Below, piece by piece: positions 35,222 through 42,661 of a stretch of DNA of 64,000 nucleotides. The notes beneath the pieces are model-generated. The model did no database searches. It saw nothing but the letters and a program-made list of their open reading frames with translations, and was not told the origin of the DNA. Position 1 is the stretch's first letter. Each line of letters begins with the position of its first letter. The DNA lies in contig JAPPCR010000009.1 of NCBI GenBank assembly GCA_028875725.1, positions 1-64,000 of the forward strand. Reading direction: 5' to 3'. The position numbers and the translations under genes were made by a program. Origin of the DNA: Acidobacteriota bacterium (lineage in GTDB: Bacteria; Acidobacteriota; Thermoanaerobaculia; Multivoradales; Multivoraceae).

Positions 35222-36540
35222 GGCGGACCCATCCGCGACGGCGCCGCCCAGGGCAGGGCGTCGGCCGGCCCTGCACCGGCGAGCAGCATCCGCCGCAGCA
35301 TCTCGAGTGCGAACTGGGTGGAGAGCTGCCTGACCCGTGCCCGATCTCCGGGGAACCGGGCTTCGAAATGTGACCGCGAGTCCGCCGGTCCGGCCACGGC
35401 GATGTGGACCGTGCCCACGGGCCGCGACTCGCTGCCGCCACCCGGGCCCGCGACGCCCGTGATGCCGATGCCGTAGTCGCTGCCGCAGCGCTCCCGGGCG
35501 CCCGCGGCCATCGCCAGCGCCGTCGGTTTCGACACGGCGCCGTGTTCCATCAGGGTGTCCCGGGGCACTTCCGCCAACCGCATCTTGAGCACGTTCGAGT
35601 AGGTCAGGAGTCCGCCCACGAACCAGGCGCTGCTGCCGGCGGTCGCCGTCAACCGCTGGCCGAGCAGGCCGCCGGTGCAGGACTCGGCGACGGCGACCGT
35701 CTCGCCGCGCGCCGCCAGCAAGCCGCCGACGACAGCCTCGAACTCGATACCGTCCTCGATCGGTCCGACGCAGAACACCGCGTCACCCAGGGCGTCCCGA
35801 ACCGCCTCCTCCATCTCGGCCAGACGCGGCGACCGACCTTCAACGGCACCGCCTGCACGCAGACGCAACCGGATCTCACCCGGCCGCGCCAGGACAGACA
35901 CGTTGCCGTCCCCGAAGCGCTCGTAGACCGGCGAGATCCTCTCTTCGACCACCGACTCCGGCAGACAGGCGACACGCACCTCGACCTGATCGAAGCCCGC
36001 GCCGTCCTCGGTCCGTACCGCAAGCCACGGATCGAGGGCGTCCTCGACGATGGCGTGAAGTTCCCGCGGCACGCCAGGGAACAGGTAGTAGGTCGTGCCG
36101 CGCGGCACGGGGGACGGATCCTCGATCCGCTGCCCCGGCGCGACGCCGGCGCGGTTGGGCAGCATCTCCGCTCCGTCGACCCGCTCCGCCTGTTTGCGGT
36201 TTACCCGCGGGATGCGGCGCCCCAACTTGCGGAACCCGCGTTCGATCTGGTCCCATAACTCTTCGTCGACCGCGATGGACCGCCCCAGTAGCCGGGCCAA
36301 ACCCTCCCGCGTCAGATCGTCCCGCGTCGGACCCAGCCCGCCGGTCACCAGCAGCAGCTCCGCTCGCTCCCGTAGCGCATCGAGGGTCTCCGCGATCTCG
36401 ACCACGTCGTCGCCGACGACTGCCTTCGAAACCAGGTCCACGCCCCGCCGCCGCAGAACCTCCGTCAGCGCCAGCGAGTTCGTGTCGAGCCGGTCCGTAC
36501 CGAGCAGCTCGTCGCCGACCGCGAGTATCGAAGCCTTCAC
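35218..36540 (-). CDS. cinA: CinA-like protein, NMN deamidase
   Basis: 440 residues with both usual halves. The N-terminal MoaB/MPT-binding-like domain (about 1-170) has ILAVGDELLGTDRLDTNS, LLVTGGLGPTRDDLTREGLA and YLFPGVPRELHAI. The C-terminal domain (about 275-420) has VAVAESCTGGLLGQRLTATAGSS without the last residues, SNVLKMRLAEVP, GAVSKPTALAMAAGAR and GITGVAGPGGGSESRPVGTV, which match the NMN amidohydrolase PncC. It probably recycles nicotinamide mononucleotide; the N-terminal half can act as an ADP-ribose pyrophosphatase in homologues. It is first in the run with plsY, gpsA and guaA. Confidence 0.94.
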   Translation of the reverse strand: MKASILAVGDELLGTDRLDTNSLALTEVLRRRGVDLVSKAVVGDDVVEIAETLDALRERAELLLVTGGLGPTRDDLTREGLARLLGRSIAVDEELWDQIERGFRKLGRRIPRVNRKQAERVDGAEMLPNRAGVAPGQRIEDPSPVPRGTTYYLFPGVPRELHAIVEDALDPWLAVRTEDGAGFDQVEVRVACLPESVVEERISPVYERFGDGNVSVLARPGEIRLRLRAGGAVEGRSPRLAEMEEAVRDALGDAVFCVGPIEDGIEFEAVVGGLLAARGETVAVAESCTGGLLGQRLTATAGSSAWFVGGLLTYSNVLKMRLAEVPRDTLMEHGAVSKPTALAMAAGARERCGSDYGIGITGVAGPGGGSESRPVGTVHIAVAGPADSRSHFEARFPGDRARVRQLSTQFALEMLRRMLLAGAGPADALPWAAPSRMGPP

Positions 36541-36572
36541 CGGCCGCAGTGTAGCGAGGCGGCTTGCACCCG

Positions 36573-36743
36573 CCCGCTCCGGTCCGGGGGGAAGGTCCCA
36601 GGGGACGCTCGCCCTCAGAGAGAGAATGGGGAGTCTGGGCTCGCTGTTGTCGGCTGCGTTCCGCCACGGCGGTAGTTCAGGCGAGGGCGCGGGCAGTCAC
36701 TTGCCTCCGACCCCCTGGGACCCTCCCCCCGGACCGGAGCGGG
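36573..36743. repeat. 171-bp inverted-repeat element with 32-bp arms
   Basis: Left arm 36573-36604 and right arm 36712-36743 are reverse complements at 31 of 32 positions (they begin CCCGCTCCGGTCCGGGGGGA and its complement). Inside lie a second pairing, CGCCCTC at 36610-36616 with GAGGGCG at 36683-36689, and a small hairpin CCGCC-AC-GGCGG at 36661-36672. No gene of credible length is present. It could be a MITE-like non-autonomous element or a long structured RNA/hairpin. No clear target-site duplication flanks it. It fills most of the 368-bp gap between cinA and the toxin-antitoxin pair; the remainder (36744-36832) shows nothing else. Confidence 0.75.
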
Positions 36744-36832
36744 CTGGACGTCGTCGGTGTCCCCGAACGCGACGTTGCGGTGTAGATGCGCCCAGCAGTA
36801 GCGGCAGGACGGATCGTCGTCACGAAGCCGCT

Positions 36833-36873
36833 TTCTTTACCTCTTGACCCAGAGTAAAGAACACGGCTAGTCT
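36833..36873 (+). promoter_or_regulatory. Promoter and palindromic operator of toxin-antitoxin pair
   Basis: TTCTTTAC at 36833-36840 and GTAAAGAA at 36854-36861 form a perfect 8-bp inverted repeat. A -35 hexamer TTGACC (36844-36849) lies in its centre, with a possible -10 TAGTCT (36868-36873) at an 18-bp spacing. The site is AT-richer than its surroundings and sits 48 bp before the antitoxin ATG, which has an AAGGAG ribosome site. AbrB-type antitoxins commonly autorepress through such palindromes, so this is the expected operator. Confidence 0.6.
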
Positions 36874-36908
36874 TCGCTCGCACCGACGACCCGGGAAGGA
36901 GCGACACC

Positions 36909-37136
36909 ATGCCGCGAGTGAGCGCCAAACGCCAGATCACGCTCCCCATCGCTCAATGCAGGGAAGCCGGAATCGAACCCGGCGACGAGTACCGCTGCTT
37001 CGTTGCCGATGGCCGCATCACCATTGTGCGGAAGGAGGCGGGCGCGGCCAAGGGCTTTCTGCGGCACGTCATCGGCGACGCGGCGCTGAGTGACGACGAG
37101 TCGCTTCAGAGCGCACTCGACGTGTCGAGGCCTTGA
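36909..37136 (+). CDS. AbrB/MazE-type antitoxin (VapB-like)
   Basis: 75 residues. The N-terminal swapped-hairpin AbrB fold is visible in MPRVSAKRQITLPIAQCREA, GIEPGDEYRCFV and DGRITIVRKE, giving a DNA-binding dimer. The C-terminal part (FLRHVIGDAALSDDESLQSA) would wrap the toxin. An AAGGAG site lies 8 bases before the ATG. The toxin gene begins within the last codons: TTGA overlap. Expected to neutralise the PIN toxin and repress the shared promoter at the upstream palindrome. Confidence 0.85.
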   Translation: MPRVSAKRQITLPIAQCREAGIEPGDEYRCFVADGRITIVRKEAGAAKGFLRHVIGDAALSDDESLQSALDVSRP

Positions 37137-37624
37137 TCGCGGTCGACACGCGCGTCCTGCTCCGCTATCTGCTTGAGGACGACGAGGAGCAGGCGGCACG
37201 TGCCGCCAAGGTCTTTGCTGCCGGCGAGACGATCCTGGTCACCGACGTTGTCCTGGCGGAAACGGTCTGGACACTCTCCGGCAGGAAGTACAGACTGCCG
37301 AAGGCTCAACTGGTAGCCGTCCTCGAACGGCTGTTCAGCGAGCCGAGCATCCGCTTCGAGGACGACCAGGTCGTATGGCGAGCGCTCCACGCCTACCGCA
37401 GCGACGGAGCGACGGAGGCAACGGCGTCGCCCAAGCGCGTCGGATTCGCAGACGCGCTGATCGTGTTCAAGGCGCTCCGGACCGCGGCGAGCGACGGCGA
37501 ACTGCTGGACGGCGTCTACACCTTCGACGCGGCCATGCAGCGGCTTCCCCACGCCGCGGCGCCCCAAGAACGATCGAGCTGGTCACCGGTCGCCAAGGGT
37601 GACGAGCTGAACGAACCCCGTTGA
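37133..37624 (+). CDS. vapC: PIN-domain ribonuclease toxin (VapC-like)
   Basis: 163 residues, TTG start at 37133 overlapping the antitoxin TGA. PIN-domain acidic residues fit D5 (IAVDTRVLLRYLL), E43 (LAETVWTL), D107 (GFADALIVFKA) and D132 (VYTFDAAMQRL). VapC toxins are Mg-dependent endoribonucleases that usually cut tRNA or rRNA. Here the tRNA genes at 40 kb are only neighbours, not evidence of a target. The tail after about residue 140 (PHAAAPQERSSWSPVAKGDE) lies beyond the PIN core and is disorder-prone. It belongs with the antitoxin as a two-gene module next to an inverted-repeat element, which fits a horizontally acquired island. Confidence 0.88.
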   Translation: MIAVDTRVLLRYLLEDDEEQAARAAKVFAAGETILVTDVVLAETVWTLSGRKYRLPKAQLVAVLERLFSEPSIRFEDDQVVWRALHAYRSDGATEATASPKRVGFADALIVFKALRTAASDGELLDGVYTFDAAMQRLPHAAAPQERSSWSPVAKGDELNEPR

Positions 37625-37830
37625 CCGCTCCCCAGGGCTCAAGCGGCTGACGCGCTTGCGCCGGCAAGATCGGCCATGTCGTTGGCGAGGTCGTAGAGGT
37701 CGCGGCGAAGGTCAGGCCAAGATTGGCCAAGATCGAGCCGAACGGACCTCGATCGGGTGGCCGGGAAAGCCGTACGGGTGGCGGAACGAATGGCCGTCCG
37801 TGGCGTACCGTTGCCTTCTTTCGGCCCGCG

Positions 37831-39096
37831 CTACTCCATCACGGCTGGCGGCGGCTCGACTTCTTCGCCGATGACGAGCGCCGCGGCGACCTCTCGCTGC
37901 AGGAGTTCAGGATCCCGGCGCACGTAGAGGCGCACCAGTTCCTGGCCGCGCTCGATTCTCTCGCCCAGGCGGATGTCGTAGCGAAGGGCGACGGCGTGGT
38001 CGATCCTGGTCGGATCGCGGTCCGGGCGGCAGGCGTGGGCGAAGGCGTTGCCTATGCGGCGACAGTCGACGGCGGTGAGATAGCCGGAGTCCGGGGCGGT
38101 CACGACGGCTTCGACCGGCGCCAGGTCCAGTGCCTCGGTCCAGCCCGGCTCGGCGCCCTGCGCGTCGGCCCAGTCGACGAGCTTCTGCCGGGCGGCGCCG
38201 GAGTCGATCGCCGAGTCGATCGCCCGCGGCGGAAGGCCTCTTCCCACCAGGCGGGCGGCCTTGCGGCAGATCGCGGTCACCACCTCGAGCAGTCGGGGAT
38301 CACCGTCGCCGGCGAGACAATCGAGCGCTTCCCTCACTTCGGCCGCGTGGCCGACCCAACGGCCAAGAGGCTGGTTCATGTCGCTAAGGACGTAGTCGGC
38401 GGGCGTGCCGCAGGCGGCGCTGATCGAAACCAGGCTCGAAGCGAGCGAGCGGGTGTCGCGCGCGTCGGGGAAGAAGGCGCCGTTGCCGATCTTCACGTCG
38501 AACACGATCCCGGACGCTCCAAGCGCAAGTTTCTTGGACAGAATGCTGCCGACGACGAGCGGAATCGAACTCACGGTCGACGTGCGGTCCCTCAGGCCGT
38601 AAAAACGCTTGTCGGCGGGTGCGATGCCGGCCGTGGCGATGCCGATCGCCATGCCGAACCGGTCCAGCAGGTCGAGGGTGCCGACCCGGTCAAGCTCCAG
38701 GCGCACGCCGGGGATGCTCTCCAGCTTGTCGGCGGTACCGCCGCTGTGGCCCAGGGAGCGGCCCGTCAGCTTGGCCGCCGGCACGCCGCAGGCGGCAAGC
38801 AACGGCAGCGCGATCAGACTGACCGTGTCGCCGACGCCGCCGGTGGAGTGCTTGTCGACCAGGGGACCGAAGTCCTCCGCCAGTGCCCACTGGTCGCCGG
38901 ACTCGAGCATCGCCAGGGTCAGTTCCCGGGTCTCATCGCGGTCGAGGCCCCGCATCGCGGCGGCCATCAGGAAGGCGGCAAGCTGGACGTCGGACCAGCC
39001 ACCGGAGGCCGCGCCGCCGACCACCGACCGCACGTCCTTCGCGGTCAGCGGCCGCCCCTCCCGCATCCGGTTCAGGATGTCGAAGGGCGTCGCCAT
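37831..39096 (-). CDS. deoA: Thymidine/pyrimidine-nucleoside phosphorylase
   Basis: 421 residues, type II nucleoside phosphorylase. Splits thymidine, deoxyuridine or other pyrimidine nucleosides with phosphate. Motifs: DKHSTGGVGDTVSLIALPLL (phosphate site), KLTGRSLGHSGGTADKLESI (family signature), SSIPLVVGSILSKKLALGA and VFDVKIGNGAFF. The C-terminal domain ends GEEVEPPPAVME. DeoA and Pdp cannot be told apart by eye; 421 residues is near the range of both. The first gene of a short minus-strand unit is the TPR protein upstream, 20 bp away. Confidence 0.93.
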   Translation of the reverse strand: MATPFDILNRMREGRPLTAKDVRSVVGGAASGGWSDVQLAAFLMAAAMRGLDRDETRELTLAMLESGDQWALAEDFGPLVDKHSTGGVGDTVSLIALPLLAACGVPAAKLTGRSLGHSGGTADKLESIPGVRLELDRVGTLDLLDRFGMAIGIATAGIAPADKRFYGLRDRTSTVSSIPLVVGSILSKKLALGASGIVFDVKIGNGAFFPDARDTRSLASSLVSISAACGTPADYVLSDMNQPLGRWVGHAAEVREALDCLAGDGDPRLLEVVTAICRKAARLVGRGLPPRAIDSAIDSGAARQKLVDWADAQGAEPGWTEALDLAPVEAVVTAPDSGYLTAVDCRRIGNAFAHACRPDRDPTRIDHAVALRYDIRLGERIERGQELVRLYVRRDPELLQREVAAALVIGEEVEPPPAVME

Positions 39097-39116
39097 CGGG
39101 CTGTCGGGAACGGCTG

Positions 39117-39956
39117 CTACCCGCCGAACGTGAACGGCGACGCGCCCGCCGCTTCGGGGCCGAGCTGCTGCCGGGCGCGGATCGCGTAGCCACTGTCGGG
39201 GAACTCGTTGACGACGCGCTGGAAGGTCTCGCGGGCGCCCTCTTCGTCGCCGAGCTGCGCGAGCGTGGCGGCCAATTCGAACAGCAGGGCGTCCTTGGGC
39301 AGCGGCGAGGACTCGGTTGCCACCTCACCGCGCAGCGTGGCGGCCAGTTCCTCGCCCCGCCCCTCGGCGCGATCCAGGCTGTAGAGGTTCAACTGCACGC
39401 CGATGGCCATCGCATGATCGCGGCCGGCGGCTTCCAGGTAGCTCGTCCACAGCTCCCGCGCCTTCGCGGTATCCCCTTCAGCCGCCGCGATCTGCCCGAG
39501 GTAGACCGAAGCCAGCCGGCCGGACGAGGTCGAGCCGTAGCTCTCCCTCACGGCCTCGAGTTCCATCCTCGCGGCCGAGCGCCGCTCCGCCTCCGAGGCG
39601 AAGCTGAGTCCGTCGTCATCGCTTTCACTCCGAGCGGTCGGCTCCTCGCCATCCTCCGCAGCACCCTCGTCCGGAGCGCTGTCGGGAGGCGTGCCGAACA
39701 GATCGTCGATCGCGTCAGTCGCCGGCTGGTCGATCTGCGCCCGGTAGACCTTGAGGGCCTCGCTGAGCTGATGGCTGGCCTCCTTCTCCCGGCCATCCTG
39801 GTAGTTCAGGAACAGCACGACTCCGACGACGACCGCGATCACTGCGGCCACACCCATCAGAATCTGTCGAACGTGCTCCGCGAACCACGTGGAAGCCGAG
39901 AAGACGGCTTCCCGCACCTCGTCGCGCCGTATCTCGTCTCGTGTCAAACGGCTCAT
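39117..39956 (-). CDS. Single-pass membrane protein with TPR-like repeats
   Basis: 279 residues. A charged cytoplasmic N-terminus (RDEIRRDEVREAV) precedes one membrane segment (about 33-52, QILMGVAAVIAVVVGVVLFL). An acidic low-complexity stretch (about 90-115) is followed by TPR-like helices, for example YLGQIAAAEGDTAKARELWT and ELAATLAQLGDEEGARETFQ with FPDSGYAIRA. The architecture resembles YfgM/ancillary SecYEG translocon proteins, which chaperone substrates on the periplasmic side, but sequence support is modest. It neighbours tatA on the opposite strand; a link to secretion is suggestive only. Confidence 0.75.
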   Translation of the reverse strand: MSRLTRDEIRRDEVREAVFSASTWFAEHVRQILMGVAAVIAVVVGVVLFLNYQDGREKEASHQLSEALKVYRAQIDQPATDAIDDLFGTPPDSAPDEGAAEDGEEPTARSESDDDGLSFASEAERRSAARMELEAVRESYGSTSSGRLASVYLGQIAAAEGDTAKARELWTSYLEAAGRDHAMAIGVQLNLYSLDRAEGRGEELAATLRGEVATESSPLPKDALLFELAATLAQLGDEEGARETFQRVVNEFPDSGYAIRARQQLGPEAAGASPFTFGG

Positions 39957-40106
39957 TCCGCATCCCCTCCGAAGCGCGGAACACTAGCAGCCCCACCGGC
40001 TGAACCGCGACACGCGCGGCCCTGTGGCAGACTTGGCCAGCGGCCCCGGCACCGAACGGGCCGACCCTCTACCGACCCGGCACGCAACTGCCCTGGAGCA
40101 CCCAAG

Positions 40107-40292
40107 ATGCCCACCCTTGGAATCGGCGAACTCCTGATCGTCCTTGCGATCGTCGTCCTGATCTTCGGCGCAAGCCGCATTCCGAAGCTGGCGGGCGGCC
40201 TGGGCAGCGGCATCCGCAACTTCAAGCAGGGCCTGAAGGGACCGGACGAAGACGAGGCCGAAGACAAGCCCAAGCGCGAGATCGAAGAGTAG
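40107..40292 (+). CDS. tatA: Sec-independent translocase subunit TatA
   Basis: 61 residues starting at 40107. MPTLGIGELLIVLAIVVLIF is the short TatA membrane helix, followed by the hinge FGASRIPKLAGGLGSGIRNF and an acidic, lysine-containing tail. TatA forms the pore-like assembly for folded protein export with TatBC; no tatC is in the window, which is not unusual. A GGAG site precedes the start. Much of the long open frame around it shadows the opposite-strand TPR and deoA genes. Confidence 0.93.
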   Translation: MPTLGIGELLIVLAIVVLIFGASRIPKLAGGLGSGIRNFKQGLKGPDEDEAEDKPKREIEE

Positions 40293-40299
40293 CGAGGTC

Positions 40300-40314
40300 T
40301 GGTGCGCCTGGCTG
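40300..40314 (-). repeat. Remnant of tRNA-like unit
   Basis: The 15 bases TGGTGCGCCTGGCTG join the first 12 and the last 3 bases of the 79-bp tRNA-like unit that follows. They look like a copy that lost its interior, and extend the array to three units plus the intact tRNA. Confidence 0.55.
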
Positions 40315-40393
40315 TGGTGCGCCTGGAGGGACTCGAACCCCCTTGCCTGCTGATTGGGAATCCCTGTCGCGCCATCCGCTGAGATGCAGGCTG
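40315..40393 (-). repeat. tRNA-like tandem unit A (79 bp)
   Basis: Read on the minus strand, the unit ends in a perfect T-arm, the 3-prime acceptor strand and CCA identical to the adjacent tRNA-Arg (GTTCGAGTCCCTCCAGGCG then CACCA). The 5-prime half is diverged: only five of seven acceptor pairs can form (GCCTG with CAGGC), the D-stem is lost, and the anticodon loop reads TTCCCAA over a broken stem. GCCTGC can instead pair with an internal GCAGGC. Best described as a tRNA pseudogene or tRNA-like element, identical to the next unit. Confidence 0.75.
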
Positions 40394-40472
40394 TGGTGCG
40401 CCTGGAGGGACTCGAACCCCCTTGCCTGCTGATTGGGAATCCCTGTCGCGCCATCCGCTGAGATGCAGGCTG
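40394..40472 (-). repeat. tRNA-like tandem unit B (79 bp)
   Basis: Identical over all 79 bases to unit A and directly abutting it; the intact tRNA-Arg gene follows with the same 79-bp period. Perfect identity between the two degenerate units, while both differ strongly from the tRNA in the 5-prime half, shows that the degenerate form was duplicated after it had diverged (or is kept identical by recombination). Confidence 0.75.
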
Positions 40473-40549
40473 TGGTGCGCCTGGAGGGACTCGAACCCCC
40501 GACCTGCGGATTAGGAATCCGCCGCTCTATCCGGCTGAGCTACAGGCGC
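40473..40549 (-). tRNA. tRNA-Arg (CCU anticodon)
   Basis: 77 bases including an encoded CCA. The acceptor 5-prime GCGCCTG pairs fully with CAGGCGC. The D-arm is GCTCAGCCGGATAGAGC, the anticodon stem GCGGA/TCCGC encloses loop TTCCTAA (anticodon CCU, reads AGG), and the T-arm is GGGGG-TTCGAGT-CCCTC. All cloverleaf elements are intact. It is the 5-prime-most member of an array with two degenerate tRNA-like copies downstream on the same strand. Confidence 0.97.
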
Positions 40550-40601
40550 CCTGGAACGTGGCCGCGACGCTGACCGTCCGCGCGGCGACGGTCGAAGGAT
40601 C

Positions 40602-41153
40602 TCAGTATCGGACCAGGGATTCAACCACTTCGTATCCATCGAGCCGGCGGCGACCGTCCAGGTAGGTCAGCTCGACGACGAATCCGATCGCGTCGACCGT
40701 TCCGCCGACGGACTCGATCAGGTCCGCCGCTGCCTTCGCCGTGCCGCCCGTCGCCAGCAGGTCGTCGACCAGGACGACACGCTCGCCGGCTGCAACGCCG
40801 TCGAGATGAATCTCCAGGGTGTCCCGGCCGTACTCGAGCTCGTAGGTGCGCGAGGCCGTCTCGGCCGGCAGTTTCCCCGGCTTGCGCACCGGCACGAAAC
40901 CGACGTTCAGCCGGTTTGCCACCAGCGGGCCGAAGATGAAACCGCGCGCCTCGATTCCCACCACCTGCTCGATGCGCCGGCCGGCGAACCGCTCCGCGAG
41001 CCGATCGGCGGTCTTGCGCAGCGCCGCCGGGTCCTTGAGCAGCGTCGTGATGTCCTTGTACAGGATGCCCGGTTTCGGGAAGTCGGGAACCTCGCGGATC
41101 CGTTCCTTCAGCCACTTCGATGAATCCCCGATCTTCGAAGGACCGCCGGTCAT
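40602..41153 (-). CDS. apt: Adenine phosphoribosyltransferase
   Basis: 183 residues. Forms AMP from adenine and [24 protein letters not shown] at the N-terminus, [26 protein letters not shown] and the PRPP loop [17 protein letters not shown] are standard Apt motifs. It sits downstream of pcm, surE and mtnP on the same strand. MtnP releases adenine from methylthioadenosine, which this enzyme can salvage. Coupled gene order with pcm (16-bp gap) suggests one transcript starting at least at apt. Confidence 0.96.
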   Translation of the reverse strand: MTGGPSKIGDSSKWLKERIREVPDFPKPGILYKDITTLLKDPAALRKTADRLAERFAGRRIEQVVGIEARGFIFGPLVANRLNVGFVPVRKPGKLPAETASRTYELEYGRDTLEIHLDGVAAGERVVLVDDLLATGGTAKAAADLIESVGGTVDAIGFVVELTYLDGRRRLDGYEVVESLVRY

Positions 41154-41169
41154 GTTCGCTCCTTCCCGC

Positions 41170-41856
41170 TCATGAGGCGGCCTCGGCCTTCGTCTTCCAA
41201 CCGTGACGGCCGATCAGCGGCACGAAACGCACCGCTTCGCCGAGTTGGCGAGCGACCGTACCGTTGTTGTGTTTCTGGTAGGCAACCAGGCGCTGTTCGT
41301 GGCGATCGCCCTCAGGGATGACCAGGCGCCCGCCCGGCGCCAGTTGTTCGAGGAGCGAGGCCGGAACCCGGGGCGCGGCGGCGGCCACGAGGATCCGGTC
41401 GAACGGAGCTTCGGCGCTCCAGCCGACGGTGCCGTCGAAGACCTGGACCTTGACGTTCGGCAGCTCGAGGGCCTGGATCCGGCCGATCGCTTCCCGCGCC
41501 AGGCGGCCCACGCGCTCGATGCTGTAGACCCGGTGCGCCAGAAGAGCCAGGATCGCCGTCTGGTAGCCGGAGCCGGTGCCGATCTCCAGCACGGAGTCGT
41601 CCTCCCGCACGCCCAGATCCTCGGTCATGCGCGCCACCACGTAGGGCTGGGAGATCGTCTGCTCGCAGCCGATCGGCAGCGCGTGGTCGCCGTACGCGTC
41701 ATTGACCAGATGCTCGGGCACGAAGAGGTGGCGCGGCACCCGCCCGAACGCGGCGATCACACGCTCGTCCCGCAGGCCGCCCCTTTCGACGAGGTCCGCC
41801 ACCATGCGGCGGCGGGCATAGGCGTAGCCGCCCGGACCGGCCGCCTGCGTCTTCAA
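41170..41856 (-). CDS. pcm: Protein-L-isoaspartate O-methyltransferase
   Basis: 228 residues. Repairs isoaspartyl damage using SAM. Motifs: [42 protein letters not shown]-binding [18 protein letters not shown] and [17 protein letters not shown]. An N-terminal arginine-rich segment ([17 protein letters not shown]) is normal for the family. The ATG at 41856 overlaps the surE stop (4 bp), reproducing the widespread surE-pcm pairing linked to stress survival. Confidence 0.95.
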   Translation of the reverse strand: MKTQAAGPGGYAYARRRMVADLVERGGLRDERVIAAFGRVPRHLFVPEHLVNDAYGDHALPIGCEQTISQPYVVARMTEDLGVREDDSVLEIGTGSGYQTAILALLAHRVYSIERVGRLAREAIGRIQALELPNVKVQVFDGTVGWSAEAPFDRILVAAAAPRVPASLLEQLAPGGRLVIPEGDRHEQRLVAYQKHNNGTVARQLGEAVRFVPLIGRHGWKTKAEAAS

Positions 41857-42635
41857 CCCAGTGCTCCAGCGAGACGGAGCAGAACCCCGTCGCCGGCATC
41901 CAGCGACTCTCCGTCCGTCAGGTCGGCGGTGAGCGGCGTGATCGAGATGAAGCCGTCCCTGATCGCCGCCGCATCCGTGTCGTCCAGGCGCTCCGGGTCC
42001 GGCTTGCCGACGATCCAGTACATCGTGCCGCCCCGCGGATCCGCCTGCTCGACGACCGTGTTGCGGTAGGGCCGCCGGCCGAGCCGCGCGACCCTGACCC
42101 CGCGGGGCGAATCGAAAGGGAAGTTCACGTTGAGCAGCATGCGCTCGGGAATCCCCTGCTCGACCAGGGAGACGATCGCGCGGGCAGCCAGCGCCGCGGC
42201 CCGTTCCATGTCGGCGCGCCGGGCCTTCCGGTACTCCTGGGAAAAGGCGATCGCCGGCACGCCGGCCAACCGTCCCTCGAGCGCCGCGCCCACCGTGCCG
42301 CTGTGGGTCACGTCGTCACCCAGGTTGACCCCCATGTTGACCCCCGACACGAGCAGATCGGGACGCTGCTCCAGCAGCGAGTGAACCGCCAGGTTGACGC
42401 AATCGGAGGGCGTGCCGTCGACCGCGAACCAGCCCTCCCGCACCCGCCTGGCGCGCAACGGCCTGAACAGGGTCAGCGCCTGGCTGCAGCCGCTCTGCTC
42501 GCGCTCCGGGGCCACCACGTCGTAGGCGATCGGCCCCCTGGGCGTCGACGCTCCGTCGAGGGCCGCGGCAAGACAGCGCAGACCGGGCGCATCGACGCCG
42601 TCGTCATTCGTGAGGAGCAGTCTGGTGGCGCTCAT
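41853..42635 (-). CDS. surE: 5-prime/3-prime nucleotidase SurE
   Basis: 260 residues from an ATG at 42635; the longer open frame upstream shadows mtnP. Metal-dependent nucleoside-monophosphate phosphatase. LLLTNDDGVDAPGL carries the metal aspartates; VVAPEREQSGCSQALT and FAVDGTPSDCVNLAVHSL, PDLLVSGVNMGVNLGDDVTH and YSGTV-like SGTVGAALEG follow. LLNVNFPFD near residue 185 is also diagnostic. It precedes pcm with an ATGA overlap. Confidence 0.95.
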   Translation of the reverse strand: MSATRLLLTNDDGVDAPGLRCLAAALDGASTPRGPIAYDVVAPEREQSGCSQALTLFRPLRARRVREGWFAVDGTPSDCVNLAVHSLLEQRPDLLVSGVNMGVNLGDDVTHSGTVGAALEGRLAGVPAIAFSQEYRKARRADMERAAALAARAIVSLVEQGIPERMLLNVNFPFDSPRGVRVARLGRRPYRNTVVEQADPRGGTMYWIVGKPDPERLDDTDAAAIRDGFISITPLTADLTDGESLDAGDGVLLRLAGALG

Positions 42636-42661
42636 CGGTTCGGTACTCCTCCCAGGACCGC

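Noticed and set aside
36564..36949. Short open frames in the cinA-antitoxin gap
   Set aside because: They run through the inverted-repeat arms, have no ribosome site or homology, and differ on each strand only as palindrome shadows.
40300..40472. CRISPR-like tandem repeats
   Set aside because: Units abut directly with no unique spacers and are clearly related to the adjacent tRNA.
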